Shown here piece after piece: positions 1 to 8,407 of a DNA stretch of 64,000 nt. How positions within the stretch are numbered: the stretch's first letter is position 1; every line of letters starts with the position of its first letter. Below the pieces are notes generated by a model. The model searched no databases. It saw only the letters and a program-made list of their open reading frames with translations, and was not told the DNA's origin. The stretch spans positions 2,356,001-2,420,000 of the forward strand of contig NZ_CP077970.1 of NCBI RefSeq assembly GCF_024758505.1, in the 5' to 3' direction. Both the position numbers and the translations under genes were made by a program. This stretch comes from Bradyrhizobium arachidis. Its GTDB lineage: Bacteria; Pseudomonadota; Alphaproteobacteria; Rhizobiales; Xanthobacteraceae.

Positions 1-1
1 G

Positions 2-250
2 GCGGAAAACCCGAACGCTGTGGTGCCCGTCGACCTCGTCACCACGACCGGCAGCGGCCTCGATCCGCACATTTCGCCGGAGGCCGCGCAATTCCAGGTG
101 CCGCGGGTTGCGAAAACGCGCGGCATGTCGGAGGAGGCGGTCCGGCAACTCGTAGGGGCCAACACCGAGGGGCGGCTGCTCGGCCTGATCGGCGAGCCAC
201 GCGTGAACGTGCTGGCGCTCAATCTCGCGCTCGACCGTGTCGTGAAGTAG
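2..250 (+). CDS. kdpC: KdpC, C-terminal part (potassium-transporting ATPase subunit C)
   Basis: The open frame enters from the left edge, so only the C-terminal 82 residues are visible; the start lies outside the window. The segment [20 protein letters not shown] followed by HISPEAA is the signature of KdpC, the small single-span subunit that stabilises the KdpFABC high-affinity K+ pump in the inner membrane. The C-terminal pattern (VRQLV, then [15 protein letters not shown]) also fits. The stop is 40 bp before kdpD, as expected for a kdpFABCDE operon. The rest of the pump should lie just upstream of position 1. Confidence 0.93.
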   Translation, partial: AENPNAVVPVDLVTTTGSGLDPHISPEAAQFQVPRVAKTRGMSEEAVRQLVGANTEGRLLGLIGEPRVNVLALNLALDRVVK

Positions 251-290
251 CGGCCTAGGCTGACCGCGTACGGATGATTATAATGAGCTG

Positions 291-3014
291 ATGGTTCAAC
301 AGCGCCGCGATCCCGAACAACGTCCCTCGCCGGAGGCGCTGCTGGAGGCCGCGCACCGCGAGGAGAGCGCGCGCGGCAAGCTCAAGATCTTCGTCGGTGC
401 CGCCCCGGGCGTCGGCAAGACCTATGAAATGCTGCAAAGCGCCCATGCCAGGCGCAAGGCCGGCATCGACGTCGTGGTCGGCTACATCGAGACCCATGGC
501 CGCGCCGAGACCGAGGCGCTGCTGCAGGGGCTCGAACTGATCCCGCGCAAGCACCTCGACTATCGCGGCCAGGTGCTGGAGGAGATGGACCTCGACGCGG
601 TGATTGCGCGCCGCCCGCAAATCGCGCTGGTCGACGAGCTCGCCCATACCAACGCCTCCGGCAGCCGCCATCCAAAACGCCATCTCGACGTCGAGGAGTT
701 GCTGTCGCACGGCATCGACGTCTACACCGCCGTCAATATCCAGCACATCGAGAGCCTCAACGACGTCGTCGCCCAGATCACCCATGTGCGGGTGCGCGAG
801 ACGGTACCTGACTCGGTGTTCGACCGCGCCGATGCGATCGAGCTGATCGATCTCACGCCCGACGATCTGATCCAGCGGCTGAAGGAGGGTAAGGTCTATG
901 TGCCCCGGCAGGCCGAGCGCGCGCTGGAGCACTATTTTTCGCCCGGCAACCTCACGGCGCTGCGCGAGCTGGCGCTGCGGCGCACCGCCGAGCGGGTCGA
1001 CGAGCAACTGCTCACCCACATGCAGGCCAATGCGATCGCCGGCCCCTGGGCCGCAGGTGAACGTATCCTCGTCTGCGTCAGCGAGGACCCGCGTGCGGCG
1101 GGGCTCGTGCGCTACACCAAGCGGCTTGCCGACCGCCTGCATGCGCCGTTCACGGCGATCTCGATCGAGACGCGGCGCGCGCTGCAGCTCTCCGACGCGG
1201 AGCGCGACCGGCTCGCCGACACGCTGCGGCTTGCCGAATCGCTGGGCGGAGAGGCGCTGACGATTCCCGCCGTCGGCCGCCGCATCGCCGATGACGTCGT
1301 CAATTTCGCTCAGGGCAACAACGTCACCCAGATCGTGATCGGCAAGTCGAGCCGCTCGCGCTGGTTCGAGATGACGCGCGGCTCGGTGGTGCACGATCTC
1401 GTGCGCCGCTCCGGCAACATCACCGTGCACGTGATCGCCGGGGACGAGCTGCCCGGTGAGGTGGCACCGAAGACCGCCGTGCAGACAGCCGCGCGCGTCG
1501 AGCCGTTCGATCCGCTGCCCTATCTGAAGTCGCTTGGCGTCGTGCTGGTCAGCCTTGGCGCGGCCAGATTGCTCCAGCCCTATTTCGGCATCGAGAACGT
1601 CGATCTCGTGCTGCTGACCGCGGTGGTCGCGGTCGCCGTGCGCTACGGCCTCTGGCCATCGCTGCTCGCGACCGTCGCGGCCTCGCTCTCCTACAACTTC
1701 TTTTTCCTGCCGCCGGTCTACACCTTCACCATCACCGATCCGACCAACGTCGCAGCCTTCGTGCTGTTCATGGTCGTCGCGCTGCTGGTCTCCAACGTCG
1801 CCGCGCGCGTGCGCATCCAGGCCGACACCGCGATCGGCCGGATCAGGATGACCGAGCAGCTCTATGCCTTCAGCCGCAAGCTCGCGGGCACCGCGACGCT
1901 CGACGACGTCTTGTGGGCGACCGCCTACCAGATCGCGCTGATGCTGAAGGTGCGGGTGGTGCTGCTGTTGCCCGAGGACGGCGTGTTGACCGTGAAGTCG
2001 GGCTATCCGCCCGAGGACGATCTCGACCAGGCGGATCTCGCTGCCGCCAACTGGGCCTGGAGCAACGATCGCTCCGCAGGCCGCGGCTCGGACACGCTGC
2101 CCGGCGCAAAACGCCTGTTCTTGCCGATGCGCACCGGGCGCGGGCCGATCGGCGTCATCGGCATCGACAACGACCGCACCGGTCCCTTGCTGACGCCTGA
2201 CCAGCGCCGGTTGCTCGACGCGCTGGTCGACCAGGGCGCGCTGGCGATCGAGCGCGTGCTGCTCGTCGAAGACATGGACCGCGTCAAGCGCACGGTGGAA
2301 TCCGAACGGCTGCGCTCGGCGCTCCTGACCTCGATCTCGCACGATCTGAAGACGCCGGTCGCCTCCGTGCTGGGCGCGGCCTCGACCATGCGCGATCTTG
2401 CCGGGGCACTATCCGACACCGAGAAGCGCGATCTGCTCGCCACCGTGATCGACGAGTCCGAGCGGCTCAACCGTTTCATCGCCAATCTGCTCGACATGAC
2501 CAAGCTGGAGTCGGGCGCCATCGTGCCCAAGACGGCGCTGCACGACCTCGGCGAGATCGTCGGCAGCGCGCTCCGGCGCGCGAGCAAGATCCTCACCGGC
2601 CACAAGGTCACCCTCGAACTCGCCGCCGATCTGCCGATGCTCGAGCTCGACGCCGTGCTGTTCGAGCAGGTGCTGTTCAATTTGCTGGATAACGCCGCAA
2701 AATATTCGCCTGCCGACACCACGATCTCGATCCGCAGCCAGCGCGACAGGGACCACGTCGTCCTGACGATCGCGGACGAGGGCGACGGCATTCCGCCCGG
2801 CGAGCTCGAAAGCGTGTTCGACAAATTCTATCGCGTGCAGAAGGGCGACCACGTGCGCCCGGGCACGGGGCTCGGCCTGGCCATCTCCCGCGGCTTCGTC
2901 GAGGCGATGCGCGGCACCATCTCGGCCGCCAACAGAAGGGACCGGAGCGGCGCAGTGCTGGCGATCCGCCTGCCGGTCCCGGCACAGACCCACGCATTGG
3001 ATACCGCCGCATGA
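291..3014 (+). CDS. kdpD: KdpD, sensor histidine kinase for K+ limitation
   Basis: This 907-residue protein has the full KdpD layout. The N-terminal KdpD domain has a Walker A motif (GAAPGVGKTYEML, about residues 36-48) and LVDELAHTN near 113. A Usp-like domain spans roughly 255-385. Four closely packed membrane spans lie around 410-510, followed by a GAF-like region, a HisKA domain with phospho-acceptor His684 in SISHDLKTP, and an HATPase domain (NLLDNAAKYSP, GTGLGLAI). In the family it autophosphorylates under low K+ or osmotic stress and passes phosphate to KdpE. Its stop overlaps the kdpE start (ATGA), suggesting coupled translation. Confidence 0.97.
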   Translation: MVQQRRDPEQRPSPEALLEAAHREESARGKLKIFVGAAPGVGKTYEMLQSAHARRKAGIDVVVGYIETHGRAETEALLQGLELIPRKHLDYRGQVLEEMDLDAVIARRPQIALVDELAHTNASGSRHPKRHLDVEELLSHGIDVYTAVNIQHIESLNDVVAQITHVRVRETVPDSVFDRADAIELIDLTPDDLIQRLKEGKVYVPRQAERALEHYFSPGNLTALRELALRRTAERVDEQLLTHMQANAIAGPWAAGERILVCVSEDPRAAGLVRYTKRLADRLHAPFTAISIETRRALQLSDAERDRLADTLRLAESLGGEALTIPAVGRRIADDVVNFAQGNNVTQIVIGKSSRSRWFEMTRGSVVHDLVRRSGNITVHVIAGDELPGEVAPKTAVQTAARVEPFDPLPYLKSLGVVLVSLGAARLLQPYFGIENVDLVLLTAVVAVAVRYGLWPSLLATVAASLSYNFFFLPPVYTFTITDPTNVAAFVLFMVVALLVSNVAARVRIQADTAIGRIRMTEQLYAFSRKLAGTATLDDVLWATAYQIALMLKVRVVLLLPEDGVLTVKSGYPPEDDLDQADLAAANWAWSNDRSAGRGSDTLPGAKRLFLPMRTGRGPIGVIGIDNDRTGPLLTPDQRRLLDALVDQGALAIERVLLVEDMDRVKRTVESERLRSALLTSISHDLKTPVASVLGAASTMRDLAGALSDTEKRDLLATVIDESERLNRFIANLLDMTKLESGAIVPKTALHDLGEIVGSALRRASKILTGHKVTLELAADLPMLELDAVLFEQVLFNLLDNAAKYSPADTTISIRSQRDRDHVVLTIADEGDGIPPGELESVFDKFYRVQKGDHVRPGTGLGLAISRGFVEAMRGTISAANRRDRSGAVLAIRLPVPAQTHALDTAA

Positions 3015-3700
3015 GCGCTGCCCCGATCAAGGTCTTGATCATCGACGACGAGCCGCCGATCCGCAAATTGCTGCGGATGGGACTGTCGACGCAGGGTTAC
3101 GACATACTGGAAGCCTCGAATGGAAAAATCGCGCTGGAGAAGCTTGCCGAGGGGCCTGCGCTGATCATCCTCGATCTCGGGCTTCCAGACATCGGCGGTC
3201 ACGAGCTGTTGCAGACGATCCGCGCCCGGAACGAGAGCGTGCCGATCGTGGTGCTGTCGAGCCGCGGCGACGAGGCCGGCAAGGTACAGGCGCTCGATCT
3301 CGGCGCCGACGACTATCTGACCAAGCCATTTGGCATGGACGAGTTGTTGGCCCGCATGCGCGCCGCGCTGCGGCACCAGTTGCAGGTCAAGGGCGAGCGG
3401 CCGGTGTTCCGCTCCGGCGATCTCTCGGTCGATCTGGTCCGCCGCATCGTCAAGGTCGGCGAGAAAGACATCAAATTGTCGCCCAAGGAGTACGACCTGT
3501 TGCGCGTGCTGGTGCAGCACGCCGGCAAGGTGCTCACGCATCGTTTTCTCCTGAAGGAGCTGTGGGACGAACTGACCGATGCGCAATATCTGCGCGTCTA
3601 TGTGCGCCAGCTCAGGCAGAAGATCGAAGCCGACCCAGAGCGCCCGCAATATGTGCTGACGGAAACGGGGATCGGGTACCGGTTGAAGGCGGGGGATTGA
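3011..3700 (+). CDS. kdpE: KdpE, response regulator (OmpR family)
   Basis: This 229-residue protein has a receiver domain (acidic pocket Asp12/Asp13, phospho-acceptor Asp55 in LIILDLGLPD, conserved Lys in LTKPFG near 104) and a C-terminal OmpR/PhoB winged-helix domain (SPKEYDLLRVLVQHAGKV; YVRQLRQKIE; TETGIGYRL). It is the cognate regulator of KdpD and activates the kdpFABC promoter in known systems. The 4-bp overlap with kdpD and absence of any other regulator nearby support the pairing. It is the last gene of the kdp operon here, followed by two palindromic repeat elements. Confidence 0.97.
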   Translation: MSAAPIKVLIIDDEPPIRKLLRMGLSTQGYDILEASNGKIALEKLAEGPALIILDLGLPDIGGHELLQTIRARNESVPIVVLSSRGDEAGKVQALDLGADDYLTKPFGMDELLARMRAALRHQLQVKGERPVFRSGDLSVDLVRRIVKVGEKDIKLSPKEYDLLRVLVQHAGKVLTHRFLLKELWDELTDAQYLRVYVRQLRQKIEADPERPQYVLTETGIGYRLKAGD

Positions 3701-3710
3701 TTTTGCCACA

Positions 3711-3797
3711 CCGTCATGGCCGGGCTCGTCCCGGCCATCCACGCGCTTCAGTGCGCGGGACAGACGTGGATGCCCGGGTCAAGCCCGGGTATGACGA
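3711..3797. repeat. Palindromic intergenic repeat, family A, copy 1
   Basis: An imperfect inverted repeat: CCGTCATGGCCGGGCTCG on the left is mirrored by CCCGGGTCAAGCCCGGGTATG then ACG on the right, with inner arms ending ATCCACG / CGTGGAT. The same family, in the same orientation, occurs at 59095-59182. It lies just after kdpE and could act as an mRNA-stabilising or terminating structure. Confidence 0.85.
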
Positions 3798-3829
3798 CTG
3801 AGATTGTGGTGTGGGCCCGCATCAACATC

Positions 3830-3915
3830 GTCATTGCGAGCGAAGCGAAGCAATCCAGAATCTCTCGCGGAGGCAGTCTGGATTGCTTCGTCGCAAGGGC
3901 TCCTCGCAATGACGG
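3830..3915. repeat. Palindromic intergenic repeat, family B, copy 1
   Basis: GTCATTGCGAGCG..AAGCAATCCAGA on the left is mirrored by TCTGGATTGCTTCG..CGCAATGACG on the right. A second copy is at 59213-59292. In both places family B follows family A at about 30 bp, so A and B appear to form a composite unit. It separates the 3' ends of kdpE and ku. Confidence 0.85.
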
Positions 3916-3922
3916 AGTGCGT

Positions 3923-4807
3923 TTAACCCGCCTTGCGATGCCGCGGCGCCGATCGATGCGTCTTCCGCACGCTGCGCTGCCGCCCTGTCGCGCGGCGGGC
4001 GTGGGGTTTGGCGGACGTCTTCCTTCCACCGCGCCCCTTCAAACTCTGCTTCAGCGCGTCCATCAGGCTGACGACGTTGCTCGGCCGCTCCTCCGGCTCC
4101 GGCAATTCGATCGTCTTGCCGCTCGCCTTGCGCTTGACCAGGGCCTTCAGCGCATTCTCGTATTCGTCCTTGAACTTTGACGGATCGAAATGCGACGCCT
4201 TCTTGTGCAGGATGTGACCGGCGAGCTCGACCATGTCCTTGGTGATTTTCGGGGTCTTGATGTCGTCGAAGAATTGGTCCTCGTCGCGCAGCTCGTAGTC
4301 GAAGCGCAGCGTGGTGCCGAGCAGACCCTTTCCGAGCGGCTCGATCGCCATGATGTGCTCGCGGTTGGTGAGCACGATCTTGGCGAGCGCCACGCGTTCC
4401 TCGTCCTTCATGGCGTCGCGGATGACAGCGAAGGCGTCGATCGCGGCCTTGCCGTCGGGCGCGATGTAATAGGGATGGTTGAGGTAACGCCGGTCGATCT
4501 CGTCACGCGGCACGAAGCTGTCGATGTCGATCGTGTGGTTGCTCTCGATCTGGACGGCCTCGAGCTCCTCGGGTTCGATCTCGACATATTTGCCCTTGCG
4601 CAGCTCGTAGCCGCGACCCTTCTGATCGCTCTCGACGACGTCGCCGGTTTCGGAATCGATCATCTGCTGCTTCAGCCGGTTGCCGGTCTCCCGGTTGATC
4701 ATGTGAAACCGGGTCTTCTCGGCGGCTGTCGTCGCGGGGTAGAGCATGACGGGACAACTGACCAGCGACAGTTTCAGCGTTCCTTTCCAATAAGCGCGCG
4801 GGGCCAT
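3923..4807 (-). CDS. ku: Ku, DNA end-binding protein of bacterial NHEJ
   Basis: A 294-residue bacterial Ku. It opens MAPRAYWKGTLKLSLVSCPV, followed by the Ku core (FHMINRETGNRLKQQ; GYELRKGKYVEIEPEE; IDIDSFVPRDEID; HPYYIAPDG; VLTNREHIMAIEP). The C-terminal tail is Lys/Arg-rich (GRGGRKTSAKPHARRATG), as in many bacterial Ku proteins, where it helps bind DNA and recruit LigD. An in-frame ATG 39 bp upstream exists, but homology begins at MAPRAYWKG, so 4807 is chosen. Ku homodimers thread onto double-strand ends; ligD is divergent and 117 bp away, giving a two-gene repair module. Confidence 0.96.
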   Translation of the reverse strand: MAPRAYWKGTLKLSLVSCPVMLYPATTAAEKTRFHMINRETGNRLKQQMIDSETGDVVESDQKGRGYELRKGKYVEIEPEELEAVQIESNHTIDIDSFVPRDEIDRRYLNHPYYIAPDGKAAIDAFAVIRDAMKDEERVALAKIVLTNREHIMAIEPLGKGLLGTTLRFDYELRDEDQFFDDIKTPKITKDMVELAGHILHKKASHFDPSKFKDEYENALKALVKRKASGKTIELPEPEERPSNVVSLMDALKQSLKGRGGRKTSAKPHARRATGRQRSVRKTHRSAPRHRKAG

Positions 4808-4836
4808 TCCATTCTCCAGCGATTTCAGTAGGATTT

Positions 4837-4869
4837 GGAACCCCAACCCAGCTTCGGGGTTTTGGTTCC
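4837..4869. promoter_or_regulatory. Near-symmetric GGAACC..GGTTCC element between ku and ligD, possible divergent EcfG-type promoter
   Basis: GGAACC at 4837-4842 and GGTTCC at 4864-4869 form a perfect outer dyad. On the plus strand GGAAC is followed after 16 bp by GGTT (4858-4861). On the minus strand GGAAC is likewise followed after 16 bp by GGTT (4848-4845). The alphaproteobacterial general-stress consensus is GGAAC-N16/17-CGTT, so each direction has one mismatch. Distances to the ku and ligD starts (about 38 and 63 bp from the -10-like element) are reasonable. This is an inference from pattern only. Confidence 0.35.
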
Positions 4870-4924
4870 GGGAGGGAGTTGGCGTGCCAGGCTCGACTGC
4901 GCGCGCGAAAATGCAGGGTCAGAC

Positions 4925-7588
4925 GTGCTGAGAAACCTCTCCACCTATCGCAAGAAGCGGGATTTTGAGAAGACGCCAGAACCCTCCGGCGAGACCAAGG
5001 TCGCGCCCTCGAAGGCGCGGCGTTTCGTGATCCAGAAGCATGACGCCACCCGGCTGCACTATGATTTGCGGCTCGAATTCGAAGGCGTCTTCAAGTCCTG
5101 GGCGGTGACGCGCGGGCCCTCGCTCGATCCGCACGACAAGCGGCTCGCGGTCGAGGTCGAGGACCATCCGCTCGACTATGGCGACTTCGAGGGCACGATC
5201 CCCGAGGGGCAATATGGCGGCGGAACGGTGATGCTGTGGGATCGCGGCACCTGGGAATCCGAGGACCCCGAGCGTGGCTTCAGGAAAGGTGACCTCAAAT
5301 TCACCCTGCATGGCGACAAGCTGCATGGCAGCTGGGTGCTGGTCCGCATGCGCAACGACCGCAACGGCGGCAAGCGTACCAACTGGCTTTTGATCAAGCA
5401 TCGCGATGAATATGCCAGCGAGGGCGAGGACGTCCTGCGAGAGGACAAATCGGTCGCCTCCGGGCGCGCGATGGAACAGATCGCCGAGGGCAAGGGACGG
5501 GCGCCAAAACCGTTCATGCTCGCGAAGGGAAGGAAGAGCAAGGCGGACGCGGTCTGGCAGTCCAATCGCGCGGAAAAGGAGGAGGCACGGACCATCAAGC
5601 CGGCGCCGCTGATAGCGTTGAAGAAGGGCAAGGCGACGACGGCAACGAGTGCCAAAAAGGTGACGGAGATGCCGGACTTCGTCGCGCCGCAGCTCTGCAC
5701 GCCGGTCGAACGGCCGCCCGGTGGCGACGGCTGGTGTCACGAGATCAAGTTCGACGGCTATCGTGTCCAGTTGCGCGTCGAAGACGGCGAGGCGACGTTG
5801 AAGACCCGCAAGGGGCTCGACTGGAGCGACAAGTTTGCCGCCATCGTCAAGGAAGGGACCGGCCTGCCGGACGTGATGATCGACGGCGAGATCGTCGCAC
5901 TCGACCACAATGGCGCCCCGAATTTTTCCTCGCTCCAGGCGGCGCTGTCGGACGGCAAGACCGACGCGCTCATCTTCTTCGCCTTCGACCTGCTGTTCGC
6001 CGATGGCCTCGACTTGCGGAGATTGTCGCTCGGCGAGCGCAAGGAACGGCTCAAGAAATTGCTGGAGGCGCGCAAGGGCAAGTCGCACCAGATCCGCTAT
6101 GTCGAGCATTTTGAGAGTGGCGGCGATGCGGTGTTGCAATCGGCCTGCAAGCTCGAGCTCGAAGGCGTGGTGTCGAAGAAGCTCGATGGTCCCTACCGCT
6201 CCGGCCGGACCGAGAGCTGGACCAAGGCAAAATGCCGTGCCGGGCATGAGGTCGTGATCGGCGGCTACAAGACCACCAACGGCAAATTCCGTTCGCTGAT
6301 GGCGGGCGTGCACCGCGGCGATGACCTCGCCTTTGTCGGTATGGTCGGTACAGGGTTCGGTGCGGACAAGGTCAGGCGCATCATGCCGTTGTTGAAGGCG
6401 GCGGAAGCTGATGAGAGCCCCTTCGGCGGCAAGAACGCGCCGAAGAAGACCCGCGACATGCACTGGCTGAAGCCGGAGCTCGTTGCCGAGATCGAGTTCG
6501 CCGGCTTCACCGCTGATGGCAATATCCGCCAGGCCGCGTTCAAGGGATTGCGGCACGACAAGCCTGCCGAGGAGGTGGAGGCGGAGACGCCCAGGAAGAC
6601 CGCGCTCGCCAAGCCGGTCGCACGCAAGGAAGCGGCCAAGGGTGTGGCTAAGTCCGGAAAGCGGTTGAAGGAGACCGGGGCAGCCGAAGTGATGGGCGTC
6701 GTCATCTCCAAGCCCGACAAGGAGCTGTGGCCAGACGGCGGCGACGGCGAGGGCGTAACCAAGCTCGACCTCGCGCGTTATTTCGAGGCGGTCGGCGACT
6801 GGATGATCGTCCATCTGAAGGGGCGGCCGTGCTCAATCATCCGCGCACCTGATGGCATCGGCGGTGAAAAGTTCTTCCAGCGCCACGCCATGCAGGGGAC
6901 CTCGAGCCTGTTGGAGCTCGCAAAAGTCTCCGGCGACCGAAAGCCTTACTTGCAGATCGACCGGGTCGAGGGGCTTGCGGCGGTTGCGCAGATCGGCGGC
7001 GTCGAGCTGCATCCCTGGAATTGCGCGCCTGACGCCTACGATACGCCGGGCCGGCTGGTGTTCGACCTCGATCCGGCGCCGGACGTGGCCTTTGCCGACG
7101 TGGTCGAGGCGGCCAGGGACATGCGCCAGCGCCTCACCGATCTCGGCATGGAGAGCTTTTGCAAGACCACCGGCGGCAAGGGCCTGCACGTCGTGGTGTC
7201 GCTGCTGCACGGCGCGCGCGACAAGGTGAGCTGGAAGGAGGCAAAAGCCTTTGCGCAGGGCGTCTGCCAGTGGATGGCCAATGACGATCCGGAGCGCTAT
7301 CTGCTCAACATGTCCAAGAAGCTGCGCAACGGAAAGATCTTCCTCGACTATCTGCGCAATGATCGCCTTGCAACCGCGGTGGCGCCGCTGTCGCCGCGCG
7401 CCCGCGACGGCGCGACGGTGTCGATGCCGGTGACCTGGGCGCAGGTGAAGAGCGACCTCGACCCGAAACGCTACACCATGCGGACCGTGCCGGGTTTGCT
7501 GGCGCGCTCGAAGGCCTGGGACGGCTACGACCACGCCGCGGCGTCGATCAAGGCTGCAATGAAGAAGCTGGCGGGGAAGATGAAGTAG
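4925..7588 (+). CDS. ligD: LigD, multidomain ATP-dependent DNA ligase for NHEJ
   Basis: An 887-residue ligase with three modules. The N-terminal 3'-phosphoesterase spans about residues 20-150 ([35 protein letters not shown]). The central adenylation and OB ligase is about 250-560, with nucleophile Lys275 in HEIKFDGYR, later [16 protein letters not shown]. The C-terminal primase-like polymerase is about 590-880 (catalytic Asp714/Asp716 in [19 protein letters not shown]). It processes, fills and seals ends held by Ku. The GTG start beginning [13 protein letters not shown] is chosen because homology starts there and the palindromic element at 4837-4869 then falls upstream. An in-frame ATG at 4835 would add 30 unlikely residues. 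Confidence 0.95.
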   Translation: MLRNLSTYRKKRDFEKTPEPSGETKVAPSKARRFVIQKHDATRLHYDLRLEFEGVFKSWAVTRGPSLDPHDKRLAVEVEDHPLDYGDFEGTIPEGQYGGGTVMLWDRGTWESEDPERGFRKGDLKFTLHGDKLHGSWVLVRMRNDRNGGKRTNWLLIKHRDEYASEGEDVLREDKSVASGRAMEQIAEGKGRAPKPFMLAKGRKSKADAVWQSNRAEKEEARTIKPAPLIALKKGKATTATSAKKVTEMPDFVAPQLCTPVERPPGGDGWCHEIKFDGYRVQLRVEDGEATLKTRKGLDWSDKFAAIVKEGTGLPDVMIDGEIVALDHNGAPNFSSLQAALSDGKTDALIFFAFDLLFADGLDLRRLSLGERKERLKKLLEARKGKSHQIRYVEHFESGGDAVLQSACKLELEGVVSKKLDGPYRSGRTESWTKAKCRAGHEVVIGGYKTTNGKFRSLMAGVHRGDDLAFVGMVGTGFGADKVRRIMPLLKAAEADESPFGGKNAPKKTRDMHWLKPELVAEIEFAGFTADGNIRQAAFKGLRHDKPAEEVEAETPRKTALAKPVARKEAAKGVAKSGKRLKETGAAEVMGVVISKPDKELWPDGGDGEGVTKLDLARYFEAVGDWMIVHLKGRPCSIIRAPDGIGGEKFFQRHAMQGTSSLLELAKVSGDRKPYLQIDRVEGLAAVAQIGGVELHPWNCAPDAYDTPGRLVFDLDPAPDVAFADVVEAARDMRQRLTDLGMESFCKTTGGKGLHVVVSLLHGARDKVSWKEAKAFAQGVCQWMANDDPERYLLNMSKKLRNGKIFLDYLRNDRLATAVAPLSPRARDGATVSMPVTWAQVKSDLDPKRYTMRTVPGLLARSKAWDGYDHAAASIKAAMKKLAGKMK

Positions 7589-7616
7589 TCACGCGGCTCG
7601 CCGCACATGCCGTACT

Positions 7617-7730
7617 CGTAGGGTGGGTTAGCCCCGCGGTTGCGCGAAGCGCAATCCGCTTGGCGTAACCCACCTCTTTTCTTCCGCATCGAGAGACGTG
7701 GTGGGTTACGCTTCGCTAACCCACCCTACG
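7617..7730. repeat. Palindromic intergenic repeat, family C (TAGGGTGGGTTA type)
   Basis: CGTAGGGTGGGTTAGC at the left is mirrored by GCTAACCCACCCTACG at the right, with a second nested pair (GCGTAACCCACC / GGTGGGTTACGC) inside. It lies between the convergent 3' ends of ligD and the DUF3309 gene and could form a long bidirectional hairpin. Confidence 0.85.
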
Positions 7731-7742
7731 CAGCGCCTGCCG

Positions 7743-7907
7743 CTAGATCCGTCCCATCAGCAGCAGTATCAGCAGGATGACGATGATCAGCCCGAGGCCG
7801 CCGCCGCCGTAATAGCCCGTGCCGTAGAACGGGCCGCCGCCGATGCCGCTGAAGCCGCCGAGTAGCGCAATGACCAGAATGATCAGAATGATGGTACCGA
7901 TTGTCAT
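7743..7907 (-). CDS. DUF3309 family small membrane protein
   Basis: A 54-residue protein, MTIGTIILIILVIALLGGFS then a Gly/Tyr-rich middle (GTGYYGGGGLG) and a second hydrophobic helix ending LLMGRI. This two-helix, glycine-rich layout matches DUF3309 proteins, which are common and often multicopy in rhizobia. Function is unknown; it probably sits in the inner membrane. The start has a good ribosome site (GGAGGAGACTCGC before ATG). A GGAAC-N16-AGTT element on the same strand lies about 60 bp upstream (7990 to 7966), one base off the EcfG consensus, so stress induction is possible. Confidence 0.8.
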   Translation of the reverse strand: MTIGTIILIILVIALLGGFSGIGGGPFYGTGYYGGGGLGLIIVILLILLLMGRI

Positions 7908-8085
7908 GCGAGTCTCCTCCAGCCCTCTCACAAGGGTTGTTTGCGAAGTCTGAGTTCGTCGGGGCAACTTGCCGTAGAAATGAAAGTTCCTGTGATGCAA
8001 CACCTAAGAAAGGCCTCGGGTGCTGGAACTATTGCCAGGATTTCGTGCCTGACTATGTGAGGAAAGAAGCACTGGAGGCTGGGCC

Positions 8086-8403
8086 ATGTCAGCACCGCTC
8101 GTCGTTTCAATCCCGCATCGCCTGGGCCGCGAGGAAGCGGCGCGTCGTCTCAAGGCCGGGCTCGGCCGTGCCGCGGCCAGCATCCCCGTGATGCAGGTCG
8201 AGGAGGAGCGCTGGGAGGGAGACCGGATGAATTTTCGCATCCGCGCGCTTGGGCAGATCGCGACCGGCAATGTCGACGTCGCCGAGGATCACGTAAGGGT
8301 CGAGGTGGTGCTGCCCTGGCTGCTGCAGCGCTTTGCCGAGATGGCGCAGGCGACCATCCGCAAGCGCGGGCAATTGCTGCTGACCAAGGGCGACGGGAAA
8401 TAG
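8086..8403 (+). CDS. Polyhydroxyalkanoic acid system family protein (PHA granule region protein)
   Basis: A 105-residue soluble protein: PLVVSIPHRLGREEAARRLK, then WEGDRMNFRIRALGQIATGN, and a C-terminal segment VEVVLPWLLQRFAEMAQATI with KRGQLLL. This is the pattern of the PHA_gran_rgn family, small proteins often found with polyhydroxyalkanoate genes. The opening residues resemble polyketide-cyclase/START-like folds. The exact role is unproven. It is monocistronic here and its stop lies only 4 bp from the treY stop on the other strand, so the two transcripts converge. Confidence 0.8.
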   Translation: MSAPLVVSIPHRLGREEAARRLKAGLGRAAASIPVMQVEEERWEGDRMNFRIRALGQIATGNVDVAEDHVRVEVVLPWLLQRFAEMAQATIRKRGQLLLTKGDGK

Positions 8404-8407
8404 TTGT

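Noticed and set aside
255..2342. 695-codon open frame antisense to kdpD
   Set aside because: The residue mix (Arg, Gln, His, Asp, Gly rich, no domain motif) is the usual reverse shadow of a GC-rich gene; kdpD on the other strand is unambiguous.
4919..6814. 631-codon open frame antisense to ligD
   Set aside because: Same codon-bias artefact; the ligase and polymerase motifs lie on the plus strand.
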